Of a stretch of DNA of 64,000 nt, positions 34,835-44,530 are shown one piece after another. The translations under genes and the position numbers were made by a program. How positions within the stretch are numbered: the first letter of the stretch is position 1; every line of letters starts with the position of its first letter. Under the pieces are notes generated by a model, which saw nothing but the letters and a program-made list of their open reading frames with translations, made no database searches and was not told the DNA's origin. The stretch is from Clostridium beijerinckii HUN142 (GTDB taxonomy: Bacteria; Bacillota; Clostridia; Clostridiales; Clostridiaceae). The DNA is taken from contig NZ_JHXK01000008.1 in assembly GCF_000621745.1 (NCBI RefSeq), positions 280,046 to 344,045 of the forward strand, in the 5' to 3' direction.

Positions 34835-36259
34835 ATGAGTGAAGAAAATCACGAATTAAAGAGAAGTTTAAAAGCAAGACACTTAAACATGATAGCCATA
34901 GGTGGATCCATTGGTACTGGTATCTTTCTTGCTATGGGGGATACCTTACATCAAGCTGGACCTGGTGGTGCATTAGTGGCTTATGCTTTAGTCGGAATCA
35001 TGGTATATTTTTTAATGACAAGCTTAGGAGAAATGGCAACTCATATGCCAATATCAGGCTCTTTCAGTTCCTATGCTAATAAGTTTATAGATCCTGCACT
35101 TGGATTTGCACTTGGATGGAACTATTGGTATAACTGGGCTATAACAATCGCAGCAGAAATGGTTGCCGGTGCTCTGTTAATGAAATATTGGTTTCCAGAT
35201 GTAAATGCCCTATATTGGAGTATTTTATTTTTAGCAATTATAGTGGGACTAAATGTTCTATCATCTAGGGCATATGGTGAATCAGAATATTGGTTTGCTG
35301 GAATTAAGGTTGTTACCGTTCTTATATTCATAGTAATTGGTGTTTTAATGATTGTAGGAATAATGGGTGGAAATAAAGTAGGATTTCATAATTTCACCAT
35401 TGAAGATGGACCTTTTCATGGAGGAATCAAATCAATATTTTCTATTTTCTTAATCGCAGGTTTTTCATTTCAAGGCACTGAACTTATTGGAATTGCTGCA
35501 GGTGAAAGTGAAGATTCCGAAAAAAATATTCCCAAAGCTATAAAATCAATATTTTGGAGAATATTAATATTTTACCTAGGTACAATTATTGTATTAGGAG
35601 CAATTATACCATTTACCGAAGCCGGACTTGATACAAGCCCATTTACAATGGTATTTGAAAGAGCTGGTATAGCTGGCGCTGCTTCATTGATAAATGCAAT
35701 TATATTAACTTCTGTATTATCTGCTGGTAACTCTGGTATGTATGCATCAAGTAGAATGCTTTATGCAATGGCTAAAGAAGGTATGGCACCTAAGGCTTTT
35801 GCTAAAATAAACAAAAGAGGTGTACCTATAAACGCTGTACTTTTAACTACATTAGTTGCCTCTGCTTGCTTTTTAACTGGTATATACGCAGAAAGTACCG
35901 TTTATGTTTGGTTAGTTGCTGCATCTGGTCTTGCTGGCTTTATTGCTTGGGTAGGTATCGCAATATGTCACTACAGATTTAGAAAGGCATATGTTCATCA
36001 AGGTAAAGATTTAAACGAATTGAAATATAAGGCTAGTTTATATCCATTTGGCCCTATATTAGCATTATTAATGTGTATTATTATAATAATAGGTCAAGGA
36101 TATTCATACATTACCCCTGAGGCGATTGATTGGAATGGATTAATTGCAGCTTATATAGGTCTTCCATTATTCTTGATCTTATACATAGGTTATAAAATAA
36201 AGAATAAGACTAAAGTTATTCCTTTAGATAAAGTTGATTTAGACTTCTCTGATAAATAG
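34835..36259 (+). CDS. lysP: Lysine permease (APC amino acid transporter)
   Basis: 474 residues, 12 predicted membrane helices, LysP/AAT branch of the APC superfamily: RHLNMIAIGGSIGTGIFLAMG in helix 1, SLGEMATHMPISGSFSSYA, FSFQGTELIGIAAGESEDSEKNIPKAI, and AVLLTTLVAS. It imports lysine with protons. The specificity call rests on the family branch and the lysine riboswitch directly upstream. The ATG at 34835 is nine to ten bases after GGAGG; an upstream in-frame ATG at 34820 overlaps that ribosome site and is unlikely. Confidence 0.93.
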   Translation: MSEENHELKRSLKARHLNMIAIGGSIGTGIFLAMGDTLHQAGPGGALVAYALVGIMVYFLMTSLGEMATHMPISGSFSSYANKFIDPALGFALGWNYWYNWAITIAAEMVAGALLMKYWFPDVNALYWSILFLAIIVGLNVLSSRAYGESEYWFAGIKVVTVLIFIVIGVLMIVGIMGGNKVGFHNFTIEDGPFHGGIKSIFSIFLIAGFSFQGTELIGIAAGESEDSEKNIPKAIKSIFWRILIFYLGTIIVLGAIIPFTEAGLDTSPFTMVFERAGIAGAASLINAIILTSVLSAGNSGMYASSRMLYAMAKEGMAPKAFAKINKRGVPINAVLLTTLVASACFLTGIYAESTVYVWLVAASGLAGFIAWVGIAICHYRFRKAYVHQGKDLNELKYKASLYPFGPILALLMCIIIIIGQGYSYITPEAIDWNGLIAAYIGLPLFLILYIGYKIKNKTKVIPLDKVDLDFSDK

Positions 36260-36340
36260 TGACACAAGCTAAGATCATACTTTTTAAGTTTAACTTTTAC
36301 TTGCACTTTCTATTTTAACCTAAAATCCTATATTTCCCTA

Positions 36341-36388
36341 AAAATAATGAGAGCATCTCAAAAACATTTGAGATGCTCTCATTATTTT
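36341..36388. terminator. Bidirectional terminator between lysP and kimA
   Basis: Perfect 22-base inverted repeat (36341-36362 and 36367-36388) with loop AACA, containing AATGAGAGCATCTCAAA. T runs on both strands; the genes are convergent. Confidence 0.93.
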
Positions 36389-36396
36389 ATATGAAC

Positions 36397-38235
36397 CTAT
36401 TCATTAATTATATAAGGCACAGTTACAATAACTACATTTCTCATCTTAAGTATAGATCTTCTTAAAAGTATTGACGTTTGATTATGAAGTGTCTGATGCC
36501 ACCATTTATGTATGATAAATTGAGGCATTACTATTGTTATCACTTCGTGCTTTTTTAATTGCTTATGTTTCTCTTCCACATAAGCTAGAAGTTTCTCATT
36601 AACATTTCTGTATGGTGCATTTTCTATAATTAATTGTGCTGCTATTCCAAGCTTATTATACTTTTCTATTAACTTCTTTGTTACTTCTTCATCTGTACTA
36701 ACATGGTAAACTTCTATGTTGTCTCCAAGAGTTAACGCACAATTTAAACTCTTGATAAAAGATTTATTAATTGTTTGAACTGGTACAATAACATGTTTGG
36801 TTATTGCTTCTCTTACAATTAAACTCTCTAAGTCTGTTTCAATTTTTAAGTTCTCTCTAACTTTAGTATAGTGTCTTCTAACTCTTAGCATTCCTGTCAC
36901 AAGTATTGGTATACATACAAGCACAATCCACGCACCATGAGTAAACTTTTCTACTCCTATTATGATACAAGTTGCTGCTGTAACAACTGCTCCTAAACCA
37001 TTTATAAAAGCTTTATGCCTCCAATGACCTTCCTTACTCTTAGTCCATTTTCTAAACATTCCAAATTGTGATAGTGTGAATGATATAAATACACCAACTG
37101 CATATAAAGATAACAACATATGCGTACTACCATCTGCAATATAAACCAAAAGTGAGGATGCTAAAAATAGCAATACTATTCCATTTGAAAAACTTAATCT
37201 AGTTCCTCTTTTCCCTAGTTGCCTTGGAACATATCCATCCTTAGCCAATATTGATAATAATAAAGGTAGATCTGAGAATGCAGTATTAGCTGCAAGTGTA
37301 AGAATAATAGCTGTCGTAGCTTGTACTATAAAAAACATTAAACTATTTGGCCCGAAAACTTGGATTGCTATTTGTGCTATCACCGTAATATCTTGACCTG
37401 GAGCTGCTTTATACATTGTTGAGAGATATGATATCCCACCAAATATAATAAAAACAATGCAAGCCAATGTAGCTAATACTATTTTTGCATTTTTTTGCGC
37501 TGGATTTTTAAAATTAGGTATTCCATCACTTACCGCTTCAATACCTGTTAAAGCAGTACATCCTGAAGAAAAAGCCTTTAGGAATAATAGTAACGTTAAG
37601 TCTCCAGTAGCTTGTGGAACTGCATATATTTGCTCTGGACTTTCTTTCAATACTAATACTTTAAATATTCCTGTTATTATCATTATTATTATTGATAATA
37701 TAAATAAATATGTTGGTATTCCAAATAACTTAGATGAGTCTCTTATTCCTCTAAGATTCCCTAATGTTATCAATCCTATTACAAAGATAGCTATTAATGG
37801 CTGATATGGCAGCAAAGCCGGAATTGCTGATGTTATTGCAGCTGCCCCTGCGCAGGTACTAACCGCAACAGTTAATAAATAATCTATTATTAATGATGAT
37901 GCTGCTACCAATCCTGGAAGCTTGCCTATATTTTCACTTGCAACAATATATGATCCGCCTCCATGCGGAAAATTATCAATTATTTGTCTATATGAAAATA
38001 CTATTATTCCTAATAACACTGTAATTGCTATTGCTATTTCTATCATTGATCCATATGCACGCATGCCAAGAATAGGTATAAGAACTAATAGTATTTCTTC
38101 GCTTGCATAAGCTACTGATGAAATAGCATCACTTGATAATATTGGTAATCCCCAAAGAACACTAAACTTTTCTTCTGATAATTCTGTAGTCTTAAGAGCT
38201 TTTCCAATCAAGAACGATTGAATTTTTTTTAACAT
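36397..38235 (-). CDS. kimA: KimA-like potassium importer (APC family)
   Basis: 612 residues: 12 membrane helices (about 25-450) followed by a cytosolic C-terminal domain of about 150 residues that resembles the Usp-like domain of KimA. Landmarks: LSSDAISSVAYASEEILLVL, FPHGGGSYIVASENIGKLPGL, CTALTGIEAVSDGIPNFK. Bacillus KimA (YdaO, 607 residues) has the same layout and imports potassium, inhibited by c-di-AMP. ATG start after GGGGGAAG. I looked for the c-di-AMP (ydaO) riboswitch upstream and did not find it. Substrate by homology only; related APC proteins without potassium transport exist. Confidence 0.8.
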   Translation of the reverse strand: MLKKIQSFLIGKALKTTELSEEKFSVLWGLPILSSDAISSVAYASEEILLVLIPILGMRAYGSMIEIAIAITVLLGIIVFSYRQIIDNFPHGGGSYIVASENIGKLPGLVAASSLIIDYLLTVAVSTCAGAAAITSAIPALLPYQPLIAIFVIGLITLGNLRGIRDSSKLFGIPTYLFILSIIIMIITGIFKVLVLKESPEQIYAVPQATGDLTLLLFLKAFSSGCTALTGIEAVSDGIPNFKNPAQKNAKIVLATLACIVFIIFGGISYLSTMYKAAPGQDITVIAQIAIQVFGPNSLMFFIVQATTAIILTLAANTAFSDLPLLLSILAKDGYVPRQLGKRGTRLSFSNGIVLLFLASSLLVYIADGSTHMLLSLYAVGVFISFTLSQFGMFRKWTKSKEGHWRHKAFINGLGAVVTAATCIIIGVEKFTHGAWIVLVCIPILVTGMLRVRRHYTKVRENLKIETDLESLIVREAITKHVIVPVQTINKSFIKSLNCALTLGDNIEVYHVSTDEEVTKKLIEKYNKLGIAAQLIIENAPYRNVNEKLLAYVEEKHKQLKKHEVITIVMPQFIIHKWWHQTLHNQTSILLRRSILKMRNVVIVTVPYIINE

Positions 38236-38466
38236 AATTCTTCCCCCATATTGTAAAAACTATTATGTATTTCCAAGCTTATGCAACAACCATTTAAAAG
38301 GACTGTCCATTCCTTTTTATTACTCGTTATTACAATATACAGATTATATATCTATATATTATTGCTGTAAATATATTTATTTTTATAAATACGTTTTCAA
38401 TATAATTTTATTCTTAAATATTTTTCGACAATGCATATTATCTTTATAGTTGACTATATTATAACT

Positions 38467-38512
38467 AAAAAGGAAGAAGATAACTAGCTTTATGCTCGTT
38501 ATCTTCTTCCTT
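38467..38512 (-). terminator. Terminator after hcp
   Basis: Perfect 15-base stem (AAGGAAGAAGATAAC and complement) with extra inner pairing AGC/GCT, followed on the minus strand by TTTTTAG. It lies 18 bases after the hcp stop. Confidence 0.9.
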
Positions 38513-38530
38513 AATTGATATTGTGTTAAT

Positions 38531-40168
38531 TTATCTTAAAAACATTTCTATATCATCTTCAACATTTGTGATTCCACCTATACCAAAGCTTTCTACTAAA
38601 ACATTAGCTACATTTGGTGAAAGGAATGCAGGAAGAGTTGGTCCTAAGTGAATATTCTTTACCCCTAAGTGTAATAGAGATAATAATACTATTACTGCCT
38701 TTTGTTCATACCATGCAATGTTAAATGCTATTGGTAACTCATTTATATCTTCAAGACCAAATACTTCTTTGAGTTTTAATGCAATTACTGCTAATGAGTA
38801 AGAATCATTACATTGTCCTGCATCTAAAACTCTTGGAATTCCACCTATGTCTCCTAAATCCAATTTGTTGTATTTATATTTTGCACAACCAGCTGTTAAT
38901 ATAACAGTATCCTTTGGAAGCGCTGCTGCAAAGTCTGTGTAGTATGATCTAGCTTTTTGTCTACCATCACAACCAGCCATAACAAAGAATTTCTTTATAG
39001 CTCCAGTCTTTACTGCTTCTACTACTTTATCAGCTAAAGCTAACACTTGATTATGAGCAAATCCACCAACGATTTCCCCTTCTTCAATTTGAGTAGGTGA
39101 TGGACATTTTTTAGCTTGTTCAATAATTGCTGAGAAATCTTTCTTTCCATTCTCATCCGCTGCAATATGAGTACATCCTTCATAACCTGCTGACCCTGTA
39201 GTATATAATCTTCCTTTGTAACTATCCTTTGGAGGAACTATACAGTTTGTAGTCATAAGTATTGGTCCATTAAAACTTTCAAATTCTTCTGGTTGTTTCC
39301 ACCATGCATTTCCGTAGTTACCTACTAAGTGTGAGTATTTCTTTAAATGTGGATAATAGTGAGCTGGTAACATTTCTGAATGAGTATAAACATCTACACC
39401 TGTTCCCTCAGTTTGAATTAATAATTGTTCTAAGTCCTTTAAGTCATGTCCTGAAATTAATATTCCTGGATTTGTTCCAACTCCGATATTTACTTTTGTT
39501 ATTTCTGGGTTACCATAGCTTTCTGTATTAGCTTTATCTAATAAAGCCATTCCATCAACACCAACTTTTCCTGTTTCTAAAGTTAATGCTATATATTCAT
39601 CTATTGTTACATTGTTATCAGCAGTTAATGATAAAGCTTTTTGCATAAATGCACATATGTTTTCATCTTCGTATCCTAAAGCATTAGCATGTTTCATGTA
39701 TGCTGATAATCCTTTTAATCCATAAGTAATAAGCTCTCTTAAGCTTCTAATATCTTCATTTTCAGTAGCTAATACTCCAACTGTTTCTGCTTTAGCTTCA
39801 AGATCAGTTCTTGTTTCTGCATTATATAAAGCAGCTGCACTTAAGTTTTCTTTATTAGTTAATTTTGCTAATAATTCTTCTTTTATTTTTAAAGTATCTT
39901 TTACTCTTCCGTAAAATACTTCTTTATCAAAGTTAGCATTAGTTATAGTAGTAAAAAGGTTCATAGTTACTGTAGTATTAATAGCTTGTGATACAGAAAT
40001 TCCTTCTTCTCTAGCTTTTGTAGCTACTTCTGATAAACCTCTAGTTACATATATTAATAGATCTTGCATCTTAGCAAGGTCTGGAGTCTTACCACACACA
40101 CCTTTTACAGTACAGCCTGTACATCCTGCTGCTTCTTGACATTGAAAACAAAACATTTTATTATCCAT
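38531..40168 (-). CDS. hcp: Hydroxylamine reductase / hybrid-cluster protein
   Basis: 545 residues. The N-terminal cluster cysteines are [20 protein letters not shown]. Hybrid-cluster ligand regions follow: [49 protein letters not shown] and DAGQCNDSY. Hcp reduces hydroxylamine in vitro and is thought to act as a nitric-oxide reductase in anaerobes. I start at the ATG at 40166-40168 ([11 protein letters not shown]), nine bases after GGAGGA. Single gene with its own terminator and an upstream Crp/Fnr-type site. Confidence 0.97.
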   Translation of the reverse strand: MDNKMFCFQCQEAAGCTGCTVKGVCGKTPDLAKMQDLLIYVTRGLSEVATKAREEGISVSQAINTTVTMNLFTTITNANFDKEVFYGRVKDTLKIKEELLAKLTNKENLSAAALYNAETRTDLEAKAETVGVLATENEDIRSLRELITYGLKGLSAYMKHANALGYEDENICAFMQKALSLTADNNVTIDEYIALTLETGKVGVDGMALLDKANTESYGNPEITKVNIGVGTNPGILISGHDLKDLEQLLIQTEGTGVDVYTHSEMLPAHYYPHLKKYSHLVGNYGNAWWKQPEEFESFNGPILMTTNCIVPPKDSYKGRLYTTGSAGYEGCTHIAADENGKKDFSAIIEQAKKCPSPTQIEEGEIVGGFAHNQVLALADKVVEAVKTGAIKKFFVMAGCDGRQKARSYYTDFAAALPKDTVILTAGCAKYKYNKLDLGDIGGIPRVLDAGQCNDSYSLAVIALKLKEVFGLEDINELPIAFNIAWYEQKAVIVLLSLLHLGVKNIHLGPTLPAFLSPNVANVLVESFGIGGITNVEDDIEMFLR

Positions 40169-40264
40169 ATTAAAATCTCCTCCACACACTTAATTTTTAT
40201 CAAATAAATTTTTATAAATTTCTATATCAGTTAGGTACATTCCCTCGAATCACCTTATGAATTT

Positions 40265-40306
40265 ATTTTACATTGAAATCAGAAAATACTCTGTTTCATT
40301 TGTTAC
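40265..40306 (-). promoter_or_regulatory. Class II Crp/Fnr-type promoter of hcp
   Basis: Minus strand GTAACAAATGAAAC (40293-40306), dyad centre 29 bases upstream of TAAAAT (40265-40270), no recognisable -35. The motif extends to GTAACAAATGAAACAGA and differs from the copy before the Fe-S protein gene at two of 17 positions. Confidence 0.7.
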
Positions 40307-40624
40307 GAGTAATAAATTTTTTGGAACTATCTTTATAAATACATAAAAATAACTTAGAATTCATATATAATCCAAGTCATCATAAATTAAAGTTATTGTG
40401 AATGATTTGAAATATAAAAATACTTGTAGTCTTATAATAATTTAAATTTACTTCCAATATAACCGAAAGTGAGTATATGCGTTTGCTCCAGATTTTTGTG
40501 AATGTAAATTTAAAGTATCAGATATCTATACAAGTATTTTCATATTTCTCAAGTTAGCAATACCTTTAACTACATATATTTATGCTCTTTAATAAAATAT
40601 TTAATTAGGTTATCTGTGAAATAC
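40307..40624. other. Intergenic region upstream of hcp
   Basis: About 320 AT-rich bases between the hcp operator and the coding-like island. No gene, terminator or RNA motif recognised. Confidence 0.4.
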
Positions 40625-40804
40625 TTAAAATGATAGTAATACAAAGAAATAGAATATATATATGTGGAGCAGGCATTGAAAAATAAGCTGTTGGAATATC
40701 TTAATTGGAGGTTGTTCCACTTTCGCTTGTCCTGTGCTTGCCACAGGAGCATGCAGAAGTGATTCAGCCTTCCATTTAGATATATTATCAGCGATATTTT
40801 TCAT
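40625..40804 (-). other. Unexplained coding-like island, possible small gene or remnant
   Basis: A 59-codon frame beginning MKNIADNISKWKAESLLHAP. Its first 40 codons look protein-like and use G+C-richer codons (CTG, GTG, GCG, AAG) than the flanks. The last 20 are AT-rich and hydrophobic, as if a frameshift or deletion had removed the natural end. The ribosome site is poor (AGGA only two bases from the ATG). An inverted repeat TCCTGTG-CTTGC-CACAGGA (plus strand, about 40730-40748) lies inside. I do not recognise the family. Confidence 0.3.
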
Positions 40805-40880
40805 AGTCCTGAGGAACATATATGTATTCTATTTCGATTGTTCATTTCCTCATTTTAAGTTATTTGTAGTACATTTAATT

Positions 40881-41846
40881 CTAGCAGAAATGTATTCCGC
40901 TCCAGTAAATACGTTCTTTGATAATAGTTTTCTCTGGGAATTCTATATCTTTTAATGCCCACTTTTTATATTCTTCAAATCCAACTCTATCAATAATATA
41001 CCCTATATGTTCTTTTCCACCTGGAGCATCTTTGTCTATATATTCTTCAACAAATTTATAAGTATTTAATATTATTTTAATTATACTTTGTTCATCAGCC
41101 CAAATTAAGAAATCTTCAGCAAGACGAGGGTTCTTCTTACCTGATCTTCCCATAAGAACTAACTTATAATATTTTTCTTTACTTCTTGTCCATGCTCCTG
41201 TAGGACATGCATTTGCACATTCACCACAACCAATACATTTTTCTTTATTTCTTATGATTTTATAGTTAACTGCCTCAAGTGCTCCTACTGATTTTTTCTT
41301 GCAGGCTTTCACACATGCCATGCAGCTTACACATCTATCAATATTATATTGTGGTTCTGTCATTCCAATTATCCCAAAGTCATGTGTTCTTGCTTTAATA
41401 CAATCATTAGGACATCCTGTTAATGCGATTTTAAAATGTAAATCATTTGGGAAAATAGCTTTTTCTATTTTCTTTGCAAAATTAGTTGTATTATAATTAG
41501 CAAACGGACAAACATTGTTTCCAACACATGCTGATACATTTCTAGTTCCTGCAGCAGTATATCCTTTGCCTGGTATTTCTTGATTTATTTCTAATTTTTC
41601 AATAATTGGTTGTAACAATTCATTTACTTTATCCATGTCCTCAAAGCTTATACCTGGTACTTCAAAACCTTGACGTGTTGTTATATGAACAGTTCCATCA
41701 CCATACTTTTGTGATATTTCTTGTATCATTCCTAATAATTCTGCATCTAAATGCCCTCCAGGAACTCTAATTCTAGAGGCAGTTATCCCTCTTTTTTTAG
41801 TGACTCTAAAAGCATTTTTCTTGATTGCCTTTGTATTTAAATCCAC
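40881..41846 (-). CDS. asrC: Anaerobic sulfite reductase subunit C
   Basis: 321-residue catalytic subunit: sirohaem and [4Fe-4S] ligands in CVGNNVCPF and TGCPNDCIKA, then two ferredoxin clusters (CVSCMACVKAC and CIGCGECANACPTG). The N-terminus carries the nitrite/sulfite-reductase ferredoxin-like half domain (VTKKRGITASRIRVPGGHL). Reduces sulfite to sulfide in the cytoplasm. Third gene of asrABC, 12 bases after asrB. The small C-terminal extension after the ferredoxin domain is usual for AsrC. Confidence 0.95.
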   Translation of the reverse strand: MDLNTKAIKKNAFRVTKKRGITASRIRVPGGHLDAELLGMIQEISQKYGDGTVHITTRQGFEVPGISFEDMDKVNELLQPIIEKLEINQEIPGKGYTAAGTRNVSACVGNNVCPFANYNTTNFAKKIEKAIFPNDLHFKIALTGCPNDCIKARTHDFGIIGMTEPQYNIDRCVSCMACVKACKKKSVGALEAVNYKIIRNKEKCIGCGECANACPTGAWTRSKEKYYKLVLMGRSGKKNPRLAEDFLIWADEQSIIKIILNTYKFVEEYIDKDAPGGKEHIGYIIDRVGFEEYKKWALKDIEFPEKTIIKERIYWSGIHFC

Positions 41847-41858
41847 AACTAACCCCTC

Positions 41859-42653
41859 CTAATCTATTAAGAATTTGCCTTTTGAATAATTGAAAACAGG
41901 ACCATCTAAACAAATATAAGTATCATCTATTTTACAGTGTCCACACTTTCCTATTCCACAACACATTTTTCTTTCTTGTGAAATCCAAACATTATTTTCA
42001 TCTATACCACGTTTTAAAAACTCTGCAACAGTAAACTTCATCATAATAGGAGGTCCTACTGCAATAGCTACCGCATTATTAATATCCTTTATTCGTAGAT
42101 CAGGAATATATTTTGTGACCATTCCAACATTGCCATTGTATCCTTCTTCTGCATTATCAACAGTTAGAATAAGATTTATATTACTTTTCCACATTTTAAT
42201 ATCATCTTTGAATAAAACGTCATTAGGAGATTTAAATCCTGCAATCAGAGTAAAACTTTCTGCTTCACCTGCATTTTTTGCAAAGTAATCTACAACTCCT
42301 CTTACTGGAGAAAGGCCAGTCCCCCCTGCAACAACTATTAATTCTTTTCCTTTGTAATTTTCAATATCAAAGCCATTACCATAAGGTCCTCTTAGAAATA
42401 ATTTATCGCCAACATAATTATTAAATATTTCATTAGTTACTTTTCCAACACGTCTTATAGTTAAGTCAACAGTGCCCTCTCCAATACCACTTACTGAAAT
42501 AGGCGCTTCACCAAACTTTGGTAATGAAACTTCAAAGAACTGTCCTGGTTTTACATCACCATTAAACTCCATTCGAAAAGTATATTCTATTTCCGTATGT
42601 TTAATTACTTCTTTAATTTCCGATAAAAAAGGAATATATTCATTTTTACTCAT
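41859..42653 (-). CDS. asrB: Anaerobic sulfite reductase subunit B
   Basis: 264 residues, ferredoxin-NADP reductase-like: FAD-binding barrel, NAD-binding lobe (VVAGGTGLSPVRGVVDYF), and a C-terminal [2Fe-2S] motif CCGIGKCGHCKIDDTYIC as in dihydroorotate dehydrogenase electron-transfer subunits. It passes electrons from NADH to AsrA/AsrC. The start overlaps asrA by eight bases, so translation is coupled. Confidence 0.95.
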   Translation of the reverse strand: MSKNEYIPFLSEIKEVIKHTEIEYTFRMEFNGDVKPGQFFEVSLPKFGEAPISVSGIGEGTVDLTIRRVGKVTNEIFNNYVGDKLFLRGPYGNGFDIENYKGKELIVVAGGTGLSPVRGVVDYFAKNAGEAESFTLIAGFKSPNDVLFKDDIKMWKSNINLILTVDNAEEGYNGNVGMVTKYIPDLRIKDINNAVAIAVGPPIMMKFTVAEFLKRGIDENNVWISQERKMCCGIGKCGHCKIDDTYICLDGPVFNYSKGKFLID

Positions 42654-43656
42654 TGTCTGCCACCTCTTTCATACCATCTTTTAATTTGTTCACACAGTTA
42701 GAGAATGATATATATTCTGGGCAGATATCATCACATCTTCCACATCCCACGCACATATGATATCCCCATTTCTTTTTATAGTCATATACTTTGTGTAGCA
42801 CTTTAAAACGCATACGTTGTCCTTTATCTAACCTAAAACTATGTCCTCCAGCCATATTTGTATATCCATCTACGTGGCAAGATGCCCATACTCTTCGTCT
42901 TTCCCCTGCTTTACCATTATCAGTATAGAAGACATCCTGCATTGTAAAACAAGTACATGTAGGGCAAACAAAATTACATCTTCCGCAAGCAATACAACGA
43001 GCACTGTACTCTTTCCACATATCTGATTTCATAACATCTAAAGAAAGATTATCTGGTATCGAAACCTTTACACTATTTTCCGTTACAAAGTCTGGTTTAA
43101 CATCTAAAGTTTCATCAGCCTTAAATAGCTTTCCTAACTCCTCATCTTTAACATCTACATATACATTATCTCCATTTACTTTTAGGTATGCATTATATTC
43201 ATCATTTTTATTTGTTTCCATACTTACACAAAAACAATTTTCAAATGAGTTTTCACATCCCATTAAAATAAATTTTGCATTTTCTCTTATTCTCTTATAA
43301 TAATAATCTTCTTGTCCATTTCTTAAATAAATGTCATCCATACGTTTTACCGCATGTAAGTCACAGCTTCTTAAGAAAATGATAGCACCTTTTTTAGGAG
43401 CATCTGCTTCCTTTATGGAATCTTCTGTGAAATAGAAAAGTGTTTGAGATATAGGAAGTAATACTTCTTTATATGAATATTGGGCCTTTTGATCAAAAAC
43501 TATATCATCTATTGTTTTTATTTCACCATAACGTACTCTATCAGTATCAGAGAAACTACCTTCACCTTCAAATAATTTTGGCGCATATACTACATATTCT
43601 TTTGATAAATCTTCGAATACTTTATTAATATCATTTTTGCTTAATTTATATCCCAT
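42646..43656 (-). CDS. asrA: Anaerobic sulfite reductase subunit A
   Basis: 336 residues. An N-terminal hydrogenase/sulfur-reductase-like domain (FLRSCDLHAVKRMDDIYL, MGCENSFENCFCVSM) and a C-terminal two-cluster ferredoxin (CIACGRCNFVCPTC and CVGCGRCDDICPE). Electron-transfer subunit of the AsrABC complex. It begins 12 bases after the FNT channel gene, placing the channel and reductase in one operon. Confidence 0.95.
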   Translation of the reverse strand: MGYKLSKNDINKVFEDLSKEYVVYAPKLFEGEGSFSDTDRVRYGEIKTIDDIVFDQKAQYSYKEVLLPISQTLFYFTEDSIKEADAPKKGAIIFLRSCDLHAVKRMDDIYLRNGQEDYYYKRIRENAKFILMGCENSFENCFCVSMETNKNDEYNAYLKVNGDNVYVDVKDEELGKLFKADETLDVKPDFVTENSVKVSIPDNLSLDVMKSDMWKEYSARCIACGRCNFVCPTCTCFTMQDVFYTDNGKAGERRRVWASCHVDGYTNMAGGHSFRLDKGQRMRFKVLHKVYDYKKKWGYHMCVGCGRCDDICPEYISFSNCVNKLKDGMKEVADNE

Positions 43657-43668
43657 CAGCTTACTCCT

Positions 43669-44436
43669 TTACTTCTTTTTTGAAATTATATAATAAGGTA
43701 ATGCTAGAAATACTGCTCCACCAATCATATTTCCAAGTGTTACTACACCTATGTTATACACATAACCCATAACGCTTACACTTGCAGCCCCCGGATTAAG
43801 TAACCCAATTGTCAAAAGAGTCATATTAGCAACACTATGTTCAAAACCTGCTGTTATAAATGCAAATAAGCACCAAAATATCATAATAAGCTTAGCTGAT
43901 TCACTTTTTAATTTAAAACTACACCATGTAGCTAAGCATACTAGTATATTACAAAAAATTCCGCGTACTAATAATGGTAGAAATGGTATACTCATTTTAG
44001 CTGCTGATGTTTTTGCAATAAATTCTCCAACAGGTCCAGCTGTAAGTCCTGTAGCATAAAATAAATATCCTGCAATAATGGAACCAACTAAATTTCCTAT
44101 AAAACAAACTATCCATATGTTAATAGTGTCTGCCCACTTTACTTCTTTTCTTAAAGAAGCAGCTGTCATAATAAAGTTATTTCCTGTAAAAAGTTCTGAT
44201 CCTGCCATAATTACTAAACTAAGGGCAACTCCAAAGGATACTCCCATGACTATTTTTGTAGCGGGTGATCCACTACCGCCTAATAATCCTCCTATTGTGA
44301 ATATAAGCATAATTCCCATACCTACATAAAGACCTGCAAGCATTGAACTTATGAAATATCCTAGTTTATTTGTCTTTAATAAATTAACTTTTGCCTTCGC
44401 TGCCATAATTACACTGTTAAATTCTTCACAAAACAT
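43669..44436 (-). CDS. FNT family channel, probably hydrosulfide/sulfite (HSC-like)
   Basis: 255 residues, six membrane helices, formate-nitrite transporter family: GLYVGMGIMLIFTIGG in helix 1, SLVIMAGSELFTGNNF, GNLVGSIIAGYLF, CNILVCLATWCS, GFEHSVANMTLL and LGNMIGGAVF, including the conserved helix-5 histidine in FEHSVAN. First gene of the asr operon. In C. difficile the FNT protein encoded next to asrABC is a hydrosulfide channel that lets sulfide out, so the same role is likely. ATG start ten bases after AGGGG. Confidence 0.88.
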   Translation of the reverse strand: MFCEEFNSVIMAAKAKVNLLKTNKLGYFISSMLAGLYVGMGIMLIFTIGGLLGGSGSPATKIVMGVSFGVALSLVIMAGSELFTGNNFIMTAASLRKEVKWADTINIWIVCFIGNLVGSIIAGYLFYATGLTAGPVGEFIAKTSAAKMSIPFLPLLVRGIFCNILVCLATWCSFKLKSESAKLIMIFWCLFAFITAGFEHSVANMTLLTIGLLNPGAASVSVMGYVYNIGVVTLGNMIGGAVFLALPYYIISKKK

Positions 44437-44478
44437 CCTATAAATTCCCCTTTCATATATACGTTTACTTATAAATCA

Positions 44479-44530
44479 ATTATAAGTTATTATTAATTAA
44501 AGCACCGTGATATAAATCACGGTGCTTTAA
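44479..44530 (-). promoter_or_regulatory. Promoter of the asr operon with a Crp-type dyad that is also a hairpin
   Basis: Perfect 15-base inverted repeat (44497-44511 with 44516-44530, loop of four) whose core on the minus strand is CGTGATTTATATCACG, a GTGA-N6-TCAC site. The centre is 29 bases upstream of TATAAT (44479-44484). The repeat overlaps the last codons and stop of the upstream regulator gene, so it may also act as that gene's terminator; the U run after it is weak. Confidence 0.75.

Noticed and set aside
38236..38466. c-di-AMP riboswitch before the KimA-like gene
   Set aside because: None of the conserved ydaO aptamer segments could be found; only a short imperfect dyad is present.
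40570..40955. Other frames overlapping the coding-like island (60 and 73 codons)
   Set aside because: They read the same island in other frames, give low-complexity hydrophobic translations and one runs into asrC; only the 40625-40804 frame looks protein-like.
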